Positions 26,501-39,615 of a stretch of DNA of 64,000 nt are shown here, piece by piece. Both the position numbers and the translations under genes were made by a program. Origin of the DNA: Arbacia lixula. Lineage: Eukaryota > Echinodermata > Echinoidea > Arbacioida > Arbaciidae. Position 1 is the first letter of the stretch. The number at the start of each line of letters is the position of its first letter. Below the pieces are notes generated by a model that was not told the origin of the DNA, searched no databases, and saw nothing but the letters and a program-made list of their open reading frames with translations. Where the stretch lies: NCBI GenBank assembly GCA_963669155.1, contig OZ022589.1, positions 19,573,439 through 19,637,438 on the forward strand. The letters run 5' to 3'.

Positions 26501-29500
26501 TCATGGCCAAAAGATGCCAGCATATATACCTATTTCCAGCACGGCCATGAATAGGTCATGTGACCCGCTATATTAAAGGGAGAATCGATCCTGAAGCTAA
26601 GGTGGTTTTGATAAACGAAGAAATATGAAATGAACATATTCGTTAGGGTCTAACAAAAATTCGTCAAAGGATAACAGAGTTCTGATTTTTTTTCAAATTC
26701 TTACTTTTATGATGTCACTTGTGAGGTACTCTGCAATAAATTGTGTACAAATCTTTTTGAAAATGTCCACTTTCTCAAGAGCATTTATAACATCTCATAT
26801 TTTGATAACATTAGACACATCACTGCTTATCACACTGCCCAGTGATGCCTTGAGGCATGCAGAACGAACTGCAGAAAGAACATTGCTAGACATGTATGGT
26901 ATATAAATGTAGACCATGGTCCCTACATTATGAACATAAACAGGGATCAATTTTTTGTTTATCCTGAAAACGTTTGTGAAGATAAACACATTGCAGATTT
27001 ATACCGCTGATGCATGCCTGGAAGGGGGGGGGGGGATGTTTCACCAAGCAGTTCATAAGCTATGAACGATTTTACGCACAACTGGTGATCGCTTCTTGTG
27101 CTAAATCATATTCCATTGATTTTTATTCCTGGCCATTAGTGGTTTAAGTTGAAATCTGATCTTTGTACCTTCTTGTTGTTAACAAGTGTCTGAGTACAAA
27201 GTTTATGATTCGTCAAAAATTGATTTGGATTATTGAAAATTAACTCCCATTATTTTAAAAAAGGAACAATTTGGGGTATCTCATATAGCACAAGAAAGGG
27301 CAACCAGTCGCACGTAAAGTCGTTCTTAGCTTACGAACAGCTTGGTGAAACAGCCCCTAGGTTTCATGACTTTAGCTAAAGAGCTAATCTGTCTTTAAGA
27401 TTCGGATCTGTCCCCTTAGTCTGGCTTCCAGACCTTCGTTCCATTTAACACACTCCGCTAATCACTGTTTGATACCCTTTGCTCACATTGTGACAGAAGA
27501 ACCATGAGAATACATGTACCAGCACAATGAGGCAGGCAGTATCAATCTGCCAGGTGAGAAGTACATGTCAGCAGGTCTGATATAACAAAATATTATCCTC
27601 GCTGTCGATCACGTTTCAAATAAAAACATGTTTGTTTTCACTCATATGGGTTCATGTCCTCATGAACACCTGGATGATGAGAGTCTAGGATTTGACATGT
27701 CAATGAGTCTTGCAACAAGGCCAACACAAACCTACAAGTACAATAAGACTACATGTAATTTCAATGGCGAGTAGACCTTCACTGATCAGAATATGATGTG
27801 AAAAGGCCCCCTCTTCTCAATGCCTTGTCAGGAATTGATTGATGGGGGGGGGGGGGGGGGATGTTTTGCCCTTGCCTAATCGTATGCACTGCCAACAAAA
27901 AAAAAGACCTTGCAGTCTCATGGCAAGAGGGTGGGTAGAACATCAGGCTCGTTGCCTTGCTTATTGTGGAGAGACCTGGGCTCTGTTGCATAAAACTTCA
28001 TATAGATGGTAACTTTGGAACAAATGGCAACCTCTATGCAAATCTTGAATTTGATAGGTTGCCATGCGACGTTACCATGGTAGTTACCATGAATGGTAAG
28101 TTTTAGGCAATAGGGCCTGAACACACATAACTATGGGAGCTTTATGTACATGTTCATCATACACGGCGTCTGTATCCCTTCAGACTGAGAAGGGTTTACG
28201 CCGGCAAATTCGACATTTATACTGCATATGTAAGTTCATTATACAAACCTCTGTCCCTTACTGACACACTACAGACGTCACCCCACCCCCCACCCCCTCA
28301 TCCCACCCCACCATCCCCTACACACAACCAATACCACTGCCTGTTGGGATGTTACATTTCATTCACACTATCCCATTTGCCATACCATACACACAGGTAG
28401 CCTTGCTCTCAGGCTGTTGAACATATACTGATCCAAAGTGAAAATAAGAGTCTAATATTCTAAGACTAGCCACTGTATCATTCTCCTCTCTTTCTCTGTC
28501 CATTGAGGGAGCTGGAAAAGAAATGAAGAATGATTAGTCTACTGCAGCCAGACCCCTTATATCAATTGTGTAGTTTGACTTAGAAATGCCAAACAGTCTG
28601 GAAATTAGGCTAATCTGCAGGACAAGCAGTGCACACTGCCCTATTGTTGAACTACCAGCCAGCCAACTGTTACAACTCAGAATCACACAACGCCAAAAGG
28701 GATTGAACTTCAACCTCAGCTCAACATAATGGACACATAAATGCTATAATAGCATAATTAAACAGAACGGGAACACTACACTAGGTTTTCATTCTACTAC
28801 CGTATGCACAAAGAGTAAAGTGTGTTCTTGTACATGCAGGGGGGTGTGGCTCTAAAATAGACAGGGCCTTCATGTACTGTAACTCTAAGATTACCTGGCA
28901 TGGAAACCTCATCGGCCTACTACACATCTTCATGCCAATGGTAGTGTGAGAGTTAATGCTGTATCAGAGGGCCATACATTTTGCAATACAAAGTACTATA
29001 AGCATTGAAAGGAATTACACTCCAACTCAAAGGAATTGGCATAGGGAAAGGGAAAGGGAAGAAGGGGAAGGAGCCGCAGTTTTAAACCACAATATATTTT
29101 GTCCAGTTCAGCATGAAACACAATACTTCAGCCAAAAAGCATCGTATTTCATGCTGAACTGGACAAAATATATCACGGTTTAAAACTGCAGCTTTCTTTC
29201 CTTTCCCTTTCCCTATGCCAATTCCTTTGAGTTGTAGTGTACACAATATGTTCATGGATCATAATTTTATAATCAGAGGAAAACGCTAGACAGCATGCAA
29301 AGACACTGTGTGATTGTTATTACAGTGTGATCCATGGTCCATCCTTGCAGTGTGAACAGCCTCAAGGATTGACATGGGATCGTCACAGATGCATGGCTGA
29401 AACGTGTTAGAATTGGGTTTCACAGTGAAGACAGGTATTGAAAAAAAGGCAGTGAATTCCCACCAATCTGAACAGGGTATAAGTGTCAAGTGTGTAATGA

Positions 29501-32500
29501 ATATGATAGTTTGTATATTCACAGTATTGGCCTGTATGAACAACAAATGGATGTGTATGAAATGGGTGTTACTGTAAAAACTGAGAGTTGTACTGTATGA
29601 ACAGGGTATTGGTTTGTATGAACAGGGTGTTGGTCTGTATGGATAGGATAATAGTCTGTAGAGACATGTACACTGCATTGGTCTGTTTGACCAAGATATG
29701 GGTGTATATGAACAGGGTGTTGGTCTGTATGAACAGGGTATTTGTTTATATGAACAGAATACAAGTATGAACATATGTTTGGTTTGTATAAACATGGACC
29801 CTACTACATATACTACAAAGTAGGCAAGGAATTTGGAATACATAAAAAAAAGGTAACAGGTACATGTATATATGAACAGGGCTTTTGTCTGTATAAACAG
29901 GGTATTGGTCTAAATGAACAGGGTATTAGTCTGTATAAAAAAAAATGTATGTATGAATAGGGTTTTGGTCTGTGTGATGTTAGAAACAGGGTACAGATAT
30001 GGATTAACATGGCATTGCTCTAAATGAACAGGGCACTAGTTTGTATGTCGGTGTGTATTAACACAATATTAATCTTGATAAAAGGGTATTGATCTTTACA
30101 AACAGGGCATTGATGTTGGTATGAACAGGGCAACAGTTTATATGATAAAGATATTAGTTCATTAGTATTAGTCAGCATGAAGAAGATATTTGTTTAAATA
30201 GATAGAGTAATGGTCTATTTACACATAGCATTCACTATATGAACAGGGCATTGATCTGTATGAAAAGAATATTGGAGTGAGGTTCCAAACACAGCTTGGA
30301 AATTTCGAGACAGAATACAAATAAAGCAAATCTACATGCTGGCTATCTAACCCAGATGGTAAGCTACTGGCACGGAAGGCACTCTCATTAAAATGTCAAA
30401 CTCGATCCACAGAAAGAATTCCAAGACTGTATCCTCGCCTGGTCACTCACAAGATTCATCCGACGACGACGCGTATGTGTGCTAACGGCACTCTACCAGA
30501 TTTAAGATCTATTCCGAGCTACCAAAGGTCAACAGTCTGTTCATAATGAGTCAATCACCGACCCCCCCCCCCCCCCCCTTTCCTCCGTCACCCACACACC
30601 CTGCCCCACCCCTCTCTTTTCTCTCCTCTGTCCGAAACATTCACATCATATGTGTGATTACATAACTGCATGTCCATGAACATTCGTGTACCCCTTTGAG
30701 TCTACTCTTTGTGATAACCAGCTAATCTCGGATCGAACACAGGACATACATGTACACTCCAGCTCAAAGGAATTGGCATAGGGAAAGGGAAAGGGAAGAA
30801 AGGGAAGGAGCCGCAGTTTTAAACTGCGGTATATTTTGTCTAGTTCAGCATGAAACAAGATGCTTTTTAGGCTAAAGCATCGTGTTTCATGCTCAACTGG
30901 ACAAAATATACCGAGGTTTAAAACTGCGGTTCCTTCCCTTTCTTCCCTTTCCCTATGCCAATTCCTTTGAGCTGGAGTGTAGGCCTACACGATTTTGAAA
31001 TGCACGTGCATGTGTGAATCCCACCCAGACATTAATTGTATGCCTCAGCCTTCATTAAAAGTATTATATCCTTTTTGCAGACATTGTGTTAAACATTATT
31101 TGAAGGACATCATATGGGTCTCTCTCTCTTGTGCGTTGAACAACGACGTACATATAGAAATCACATAATGCACGAAACCTCTCACGCTTAACTTTAAAAT
31201 TCAAATGTTGAAGCTTACGTGTACATTGACATCTTTCAGTTGCCTTCAAAATAATTTCTTATAACAAAGTTAACAAGATATATGCCCGCATTAAGCTAAT
31301 TTGGCTCGCTCGGGTTGGGATGTTCGAAATCGAAATTTGCTTCATCATTTCTTATGCATGCAACGAATGCACAACAGAGAGCATATGAAACTCTACTTAT
31401 CGTGCAAGATTTTGTCGTTCTTCTCATACACGGGCATGTGAATAAAAAGTTTCGTGACAAATGGCATTACATAATTACCACGATTAAGAGAATAGGCGGC
31501 CTATCTAACATAATGGAGAGTAGTCATTATTGAAAACAGAAAAAAAAACATCACAAAGACAACTGCACAGTCTGCACTTCTCAACTACTTCATATATTTG
31601 ATATCTTCTTCCTCATGGAAAGTTTTTCACGTGGATGTTGATTTCAAACCATGAATACTCTTGCTTGTATCTCAGGTTTAACTTCAAATAAAAGCCCAAT
31701 ATGGCAATTACATACAAGTGCTTTCACTTCATAACTTCATGACATCCTATAATTTTGTTCCCACTCGTTGTGAAAGCATGTTTATGTAGACAACTTACCT
31801 CGGTTTCTCTTTCGGAGAAAGCGTGTCTGTTTTCACCCAATGTACATTATCACGATGAATATCCGCATTCTCTTTAAAGAGTGAAATATTAGTATTCAAC
31901 ACCCGGTGGTTCAAGGATACAAAACAGGAAAGACTATTTTTTTAACCGCTTCCGTGATGATATTGATAATGAAACCGTTTCAATTCATGCATTATCATTA
32001 TGATGATTTACACATTAATTTCTAAACTGAATGTTGAAAACATGATTTATTAAAAGATATTGGCTCGCATTCAGAACAGAGGTTTAACATGTTTAACACA
32101 AAGAGTGTCCAAAACCTGGACTGGCTTTATGGACGCCAATATAAAACCACATGAAACATTATTACAGAGTCCATATAATAATTCTGTCCTCGCAATCACA
32201 AAGGTATATAAGGTATATTGTCACGTAATAATTACAACGAACAATTGAAATCACCCACTGTTGTGTTTTTATATGAAAGTGAATCATTTTGTGACAGCAT
32301 TAGATGATCCATTTTGCGCCCCATAAAATTTAGTACGCACTCTACGATAAACCACCGGGATACCGGCGAATAAAGATTTTAATTCTTTCTTCCTTCTAAT
32401 AAATCGGTTGGCAATTAAAACCAAAGCGAATTGTCAGTAAAAAACGTTTATCACGTACAGTAGAGCTTCATGTGCGGGTATCATACGTCAAGGTTTGTTG

Positions 32501-35500
32501 ATATGTTATGGCATATACGGAGCAGCAACAAAGTGCAATCACAGAAATTAATCTCTCAGTGAAATATGAAACACCATAGGCTCAAATGCCCTTGGCAGTG
32601 CGCACTTACTACCATGGAAAAGATCACATTGTTTCTACCGAAAGCCCGGATCATATTTTCGCGAAGGATTTTATGACGCCACCACAATCACCACAGTTGT
32701 TTTTTAGTTTGCACGGATGTGAACAAGAACGGTATATGAGAATGGATGATGAAGAAAACTAAATTCATTCCCATACGTAAGCCCTTTCACGAAATTGGGT
32801 TAAGTGGATTTAGTATTTTTCGGGTTTTTCATTCAGGTTTAAAACAACACTTTATTGGAAACAGTGTACATCTTTTTTAATTTCCTCATTGCTATTGATA
32901 TATTTCTACCCTTGATTTTACTATCCAAACTTTGCTACGATTACAATCTCATTCAAAATCCATTTCAATCTCAGCCATTACTGTTAAAATAATTCCAAGA
33001 CTCTTTATTTGTAGGCTAGTGTTGTTCTTCCCAGGAACACGTCAATAAAGAAAGTGTATTCTCCCCCCCCCCCCTCTCTCTCTCTCTCTCCCTCTATACA
33101 TATATACAATGTATGTGTGTGTTGTGTGTATGTGTGTGTGTTGTGTGTATGTGTGTGTGTGTGTGTTGTGTGTGTGTGTGTTGTGTGTGTACGTGTGTGT
33201 GTGTACGTGCGTCTGTGCATTTCCGAATGAGTGCGCATGAACGAGTTACTACTTGTCGCTAATAAATCTTTATTCCATGTCGAGTCTGTAAAATAATATC
33301 CGAGGAATATCACAATCAGCACAAACGGGTAATAAATCTCGAGTGTGTAAAAGTGCAAACTCACTCCGAGAATTAATCAGCGTAAAATGTCAGACCGACA
33401 ATTTGAAGCACTGCCGCTAGTATTATGAAATTACATGTCTCTCCCTGACGGCGGATCAGCCAGAAAGCAGGGTAAATGTGTCACACAGCCATGCTGATTA
33501 TGAGGCGCTTTGCATGTGCATTGCGTCACTGAGTCGGAAAGGAAGTCGGGAGGGTGAAGTCTGATTTCTTTTCTCTCCAATGATGCTTGAAGGAGAGTTT
33601 AAAGACTCGGGGGGGGGGGGGGGGGGGGCTTTTGATCGCGAGGAAAACTCAAGCGGGGGGGGGGGGGGGGGGGGGGCTTTTGATCGCGAGGAAAACTCAA
33701 GCGGGATTTCCAGCCCAGTACACCTGCCTAGCAGACCTGGTGTCTAAATAATCATGCCTCGTCTTCACTGCCAGAGTATATGGACACACGAGGCATTTAT
33801 CCAAACACTGTCGATGCCGCAAAGCCTTGATATCAAGTGTCGAATCAAGCTGTTACCGCAGCCATCAAAAGCTCGAGAGACAGGGTATTAATCAGAGCTA
33901 CATGGTCATGTTTACATGGGATCCTGATTAAATTGAATTGTTCGTAGCCAAACCGTCTAATATAATCATCACCACTTCTTCCGTAACAAAAATAGGTCAA
34001 TAAAAAATAAAATCTAATCAATAAAAATATTCTAAAATCTATGACGGATTAATGACAAGGATTCCAAAAACAAATCAAAGGTGTATTTTCTTCTTTATTA
34101 TCGAGTAGGGTTGACGACACTATCATCAAGTATTTGTCTCATTTATTCAAGTACAAAGGACCAAGGAATACTATGACATGAACCCCCAGTTAAGTCGAGC
34201 CGTTTATTAAAAACAAAAAAGTACGTGATTTGTTTTGTGATTCTTCACGCGTAGCGGGGGATGGGTACGAGAGATTGTCCCTTGTTTTATCAACGTAAAG
34301 TTCATGACAATGGGAACAATCTTATTTCTAACGGTGCATGATGTACAGACAGAATCACAAACGATACTGCCTGCATAATCTTTCCAACCTAGATCTGGGC
34401 GAACAAGATACAACCATCGTGTTATCTATGAGTAGGTGGGGATTTCCAGTGGGATCAGAGACAGATAATCTTACAATGTACTCGGAAGTACGTTGTGCTT
34501 GGTTAGAGGCACGAGGTTTTACCTCATCGCCCGTCTTTATCCTGTTCATGTTCATGTCAATTTCAAGTAAATGTCGTACATGCCACGAAAAGTCAACCCC
34601 CTATTTCATCGTTCAACCTATACTCTACTTTTAAAATAAAGGATGACGTAACATACACGAAAGGTTAGACCCCAAAGAGACGCGTCGCCCCCACCGCCAA
34701 CCTCCTCTCCCGATGTACTGAGATGTGCATGTTAATCAGATGCGCTCGTAATTGCGGTCTGGTCTTTAATTAGGGTTCAATCAAAGCCTGGCGCATGTGT
34801 TTCCCGCCTATTTAACATAATCAACAAACCATTTAACAAAGATTAATTTGTTACACGGTTGTCTTTGATTCCGTACTTCATTAGTGAAGTAATTTGTGAG
34901 GGCACTGTGTGGTATAATGGTGAGAGCTCTTGACTCTTGCAGAGAGATCGTGGGTTCGAGCCCAGCCCAGTGCATACACCCTTAGACAAAGTGCTTTGCT
35001 CGTTTTCTTACCTCTCGACCCAGGTGTAGCAAATAAATACTTGGCAGGAACATAGTATTCATAATCTAATTAGATCAACTACATGTACATGCAGCTTTGA
35101 GTATTAAATACTTAATTGGCTGCTTGGCTAAAGCCACGGTAATTACTGAGCGCTTTGGAACTACATGTACTTCGAACTAGGAGAGCGCTATATATTAAAG
35201 CCGATTATTTATTAATATTATTAATAACCCTTTATAAATTCTCCGCAAAATGAGACATGAGTGTATGTGCGTTTTTGCCCACGTCTGCAGGCCCCGTAAC
35301 ATAAAGGTTTGCCATCAATCGCAAAATGGCAATGGCCAATCAACATCATTGTTGCATGCGCTTTTTGTTCAAAAGACTGACCAGTAACCAATCAGAATTC
35401 GTCTTTCAAATTTGCGATTGAGAGAATCTTGAGGGCATCTTTCTGCATCAGTCGTTAGTGGCTCAATCACGGCAATTCCCCCCATGCTTTCAGCCTCCGT

Positions 35501-38500
35501 CACACCACCATAAATGGTTTTGCCAGAGCCGTCGGTTTCCGACCCACGTTCTCCAGGCAGACCGCGACCCATACCTCGACGATCAATGTGGCCCCCATTA
35601 GCCTTAATTCTGGTGAATTACTCGCTCCTTTTCTCCATTGAGCCCTTGCTTTCGTCGTGATTGGTAATCCATGCTACCGAGGAGCTGGTGATGGTGATGC
35701 GTTTAACATGAACTCCACGGTGCATGTATCATGCCGAATGCACGCACTTAGTCATGTTTTCATATCGGTAGTTGACTCTGGAGCACGAACCAGTCAGTAT
35801 GACGTCAGTAATTTATGCGTATGACCTCGACTATCACGTAGCAGTCTTATAACATAATGAACGCGTGGTCCCGATAAAAACGCTATATTATTCGTTATTG
35901 TTACATCATAAGATCAATCAAGTTTGTCACTGGGGCAAGATCTTAGGCGATTATTCTGTTGAAATAGTCACACAAATACAATACGTTGTCAATATTATGA
36001 ACCCTATAGGCCTAGCTACATGTACACGTGTGTCACTCACTTTTCCTGTAGCATTTAAACACAAATTGTATTGCTTTTCAATCGTGAATGTGGTTAGAAA
36101 CATCCAACATGGGTGTGTATCATGAGTATGTCTGTGCGACAGAGGCAAACCCCGGTCACAGAGCCGTACTTTCTCGAATACTACAGGAGACAGTGCAGGT
36201 ACATGTATAGACTCCCCCATCCACGCCACGGCCCCATGGAAACGAAGCGGTGCCGTGAGGAGTGCCCTCCATTTCAGGAACCACTCGCCAGCGACAAGAA
36301 ATAACCATTAATGCGTCAACATACACACACCCATATGCAATGTAGCGCACACAACACTGGCACACACACACACACACACACACACTATCCTATACATACA
36401 CACACACACACACGGGATTGCAGTGGCGTGGCGCCTCTCAGCTGCAGAAGACAGCGTTCTTATAGTGTGATGACGTCACAGAGTGTGTAACCCACTGATG
36501 CAGAATGAGTCATCGCGCACTCAGCTTTGCTGGTTGGCCTCTCTCTCTCTCTCTCCCTCATCTCTATCCCTTCTCTCTCTCTCTCTCTCTCTCCCTCTCT
36601 CTATCTCTTCCTCTCCTTTCTTTCTCTCTCTCTCTCTCCCTCTCCTCTCTTTCTTTCTCTCTCCTCTCTTTCACACTCCTAACGTAATTTTCATTATCTA
36701 TGCAGCGTTCACTATGCTGCCGTTGTGTTTATCAATTTATCAATATTACATTAAATACAAGGGCACAACGAGACACTATTGCCCATATTTGATATTGAAT
36801 CGAAGGTTACAGGGGCCTCCCTTTCACCATTATCACCCCCCCCCCCCCTCTCTCCCTCACACACACACGCACATACACGTATATCTATATACATGTATAC
36901 ACACTTTCTCTCTATTTACCCCCTCTTTCTCTACTCCTCTCTCATGCACACACAGACACACACATTGTCTCTCATCATAGGTGTCCATGATTTCACAATG
37001 TGCACATAGCCACACACCTCTCACTTTCTCACCCCCCCCCCACCCCCCACCCCCCAATCTCTCTCTCTCTCTTTCTCTCTCTCCCTCTCCCACTCTTGAT
37101 CTATGTACGTATGTGTGCATCTGTGTGTGTGAGGGTATAAATACATGTTTGTATCATCCAGTAGCACAGTATTCTTCGCTCGATAACATGCAGCCTCGTC
37201 CATACCGCAACGCTGCAAATACTCCCAGCCCGAGACACTGGTTTGTCAACGTATCGTCGCAGCCAGGCATGGACGGAGGCCTAATCGTTGGCATTATGTT
37301 CTAACAATGAAGCCATTGTTGTGAATAACGAATCATTGTTCTCCGCCTGCCCTTCCCTTCACATGCATAAATAGTAAGTGCGGTTATGGAAAGTCTATGT
37401 GCTTGATTGATATAGATATTGTATCATGCAAACACTGAGGCTCAGCATCCACCAACATTTTATTTAGCATTATTTGTCATAAACTCTTCCACGTTCACGC
37501 TTATCTTGAAGCAATATTGACAATGACTTTACATTTTATCCGACGAAGTAAACGTTTTGGGGTACATACATGTAAATATTCATCTCATAATATTGTAAAA
37601 TATAGCGCACGTATGACCATTACGTGCTATGTCCGAGAGAATTGATACAAACACAAAAGAGAGGTATTTACTACTGCCAAATACTTCACGAGGACAATGA
37701 ACATGATGAATACAAATTGAAATTTGTTTTTGTTTGTTCTTTCTGCATACTGCATTTGCTTTTTGCCAGAAATCGAAATTCCATGGCATGGAGGCGTTGA
37801 ACTAAGGTCGATTATGAAATATGATTCATCAATGTCACTCATCATCAATTTGTCATGATAAACTCGGAAATCATCTTAAATGTCAATCGAGCGCATAACC
37901 TTGTGTACATAAGTAGAATAAGGACGATTCTTTTGAGAGCGACATGAATATAATTATGATTTCGTTTCAAATGGGGTCGACATTGTTAACAATTTTGTCT
38001 CAAGTTATCTGCTCAATAGATTCAAGTGCAGTTGCGTGTGGTTAGTTTGCATGTTCTCATGTACATGTAGGATGTATGTGTATTAAGTATATACACACTA
38101 GTATAAAAACGCCGGTTTGAGAGAGGTTGCAGATGCACTATAATCATTGATGATGATAATTGATGTTGAATACTGTTTTACTGCAAACGTTGGTCATTCT
38201 AAACTAAGTGCGGGCGTTGTACGCATGCAGAAACCAAGCACGCTTTCTTGGTATTGTTACCACTCCTGTCAGCTGCATGTACATGTTTACCTGCCTCGTC
38301 ATTGACCCTGTTTTCCCGATCAACATTCCACTGCCTATTATAAATAACAAACAACTGGTGCCCCGTATGACAGGAATGGACAGGAGACATCCGGCCACTC
38401 CATCAGACCGTATACTGTATCTTAATCACGGAGCACTTAACATGCTTAACGTGATAAACTCTTTACGTGCCATGTGCGTAATTTTACCATCAATGTACAC

Positions 38501-39582
38501 TATTCCCTCTGTCTGGCATTCAAAGGGTTAATTTCGTCTAGGTCACACACACACACGCCGCTTAATAGGAATCGAATGTACTATTGGGGTAGAAGTGCGA
38601 CACTTTCATACAGAGAGTTAACTCTCTCAGAACTAAGACATCAAAATATCCGTTCACTTTGTACAAATTTATGTGCCAAACGTAAAAACATGGTTAAATC
38701 ATGGTTAAATAAACACTCGCCATCACAGTCTCTTTCTCACGTCAATATACCCATGACGTCACGTCCGGGTGCAGCCATTCTCTAGAATATCCACTCACTG
38801 AAATTTCGTCCAGACAAACAACAACATAAAACAGCATTGCAGATTCACCATTAGGAAGATACGTGTGAAACTACATCAGCATGGGTCGTGGGATGCACAT
38901 TTGCATTTATATGCGGGAGCCTGGAGGAGGCTGAGGATGTACATGTAATAAACGAAAATATGATGTTTGTCTTTCGATTTTGAGGCCCGCAAGAGGGAAG
39001 GAATAGAGCACAGCCACGAATTGAGTGAGAGCATGTCGACTGCTTCGAAGATGGAGAGCAATGATTGATGACATAGCTGTGTTTATTTTCAGAGTAGGGT
39101 ACTTCTCGGAAGACGTTAAACCGTGACGCTGGCATGGCTGTTCATGTAGCTCTATGGTTAACCATGTCAATACGTACCAATTGTGGTCCCACGTCTGTTA
39201 CAACACAATTGATTGTACGTGGGACCAAGAGGTTTAAACGGCACATTCCGCAACATACTTGCACGCACCGGGCTATGTTGATTCGAATCCATCGAGCTTA
39301 GCCGCGTACACATCGGCAGTTAGGCACACCTCCGTTTTGTGTAATAATTTTCGTCGTTTTCACAGAAATCAATAGCCAATTTTAAAATATAACAACATAT
39401 TGGCTAGGAGTATAGTCGGAGATTTCAGAGGACACGTACGTGTTGAGTACCTGCCAATGGTTAAATTAATTACCACGAAACATAGTCAGCATGGCCAATT
39501 GTGTCATTGTGCTTCAACGCGTTCTCACGACCATGGCGAGCACAATGCGCCAGCTGAAAGTTTGGATATGAGCAACAAACAA

Positions 39583-39615
<33 letters not shown>

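Noticed and set aside
29588-29770. Repeat protein with 7-residue unit
   Set aside because: Follows from the 21-bp minisatellite; no start context or splice sites.
34895-34975. Functional tRNA gene
   Set aside because: Has box A and box B, but it continues into a SINE body and AT-rich tail, so it is better explained as a retroposed element.
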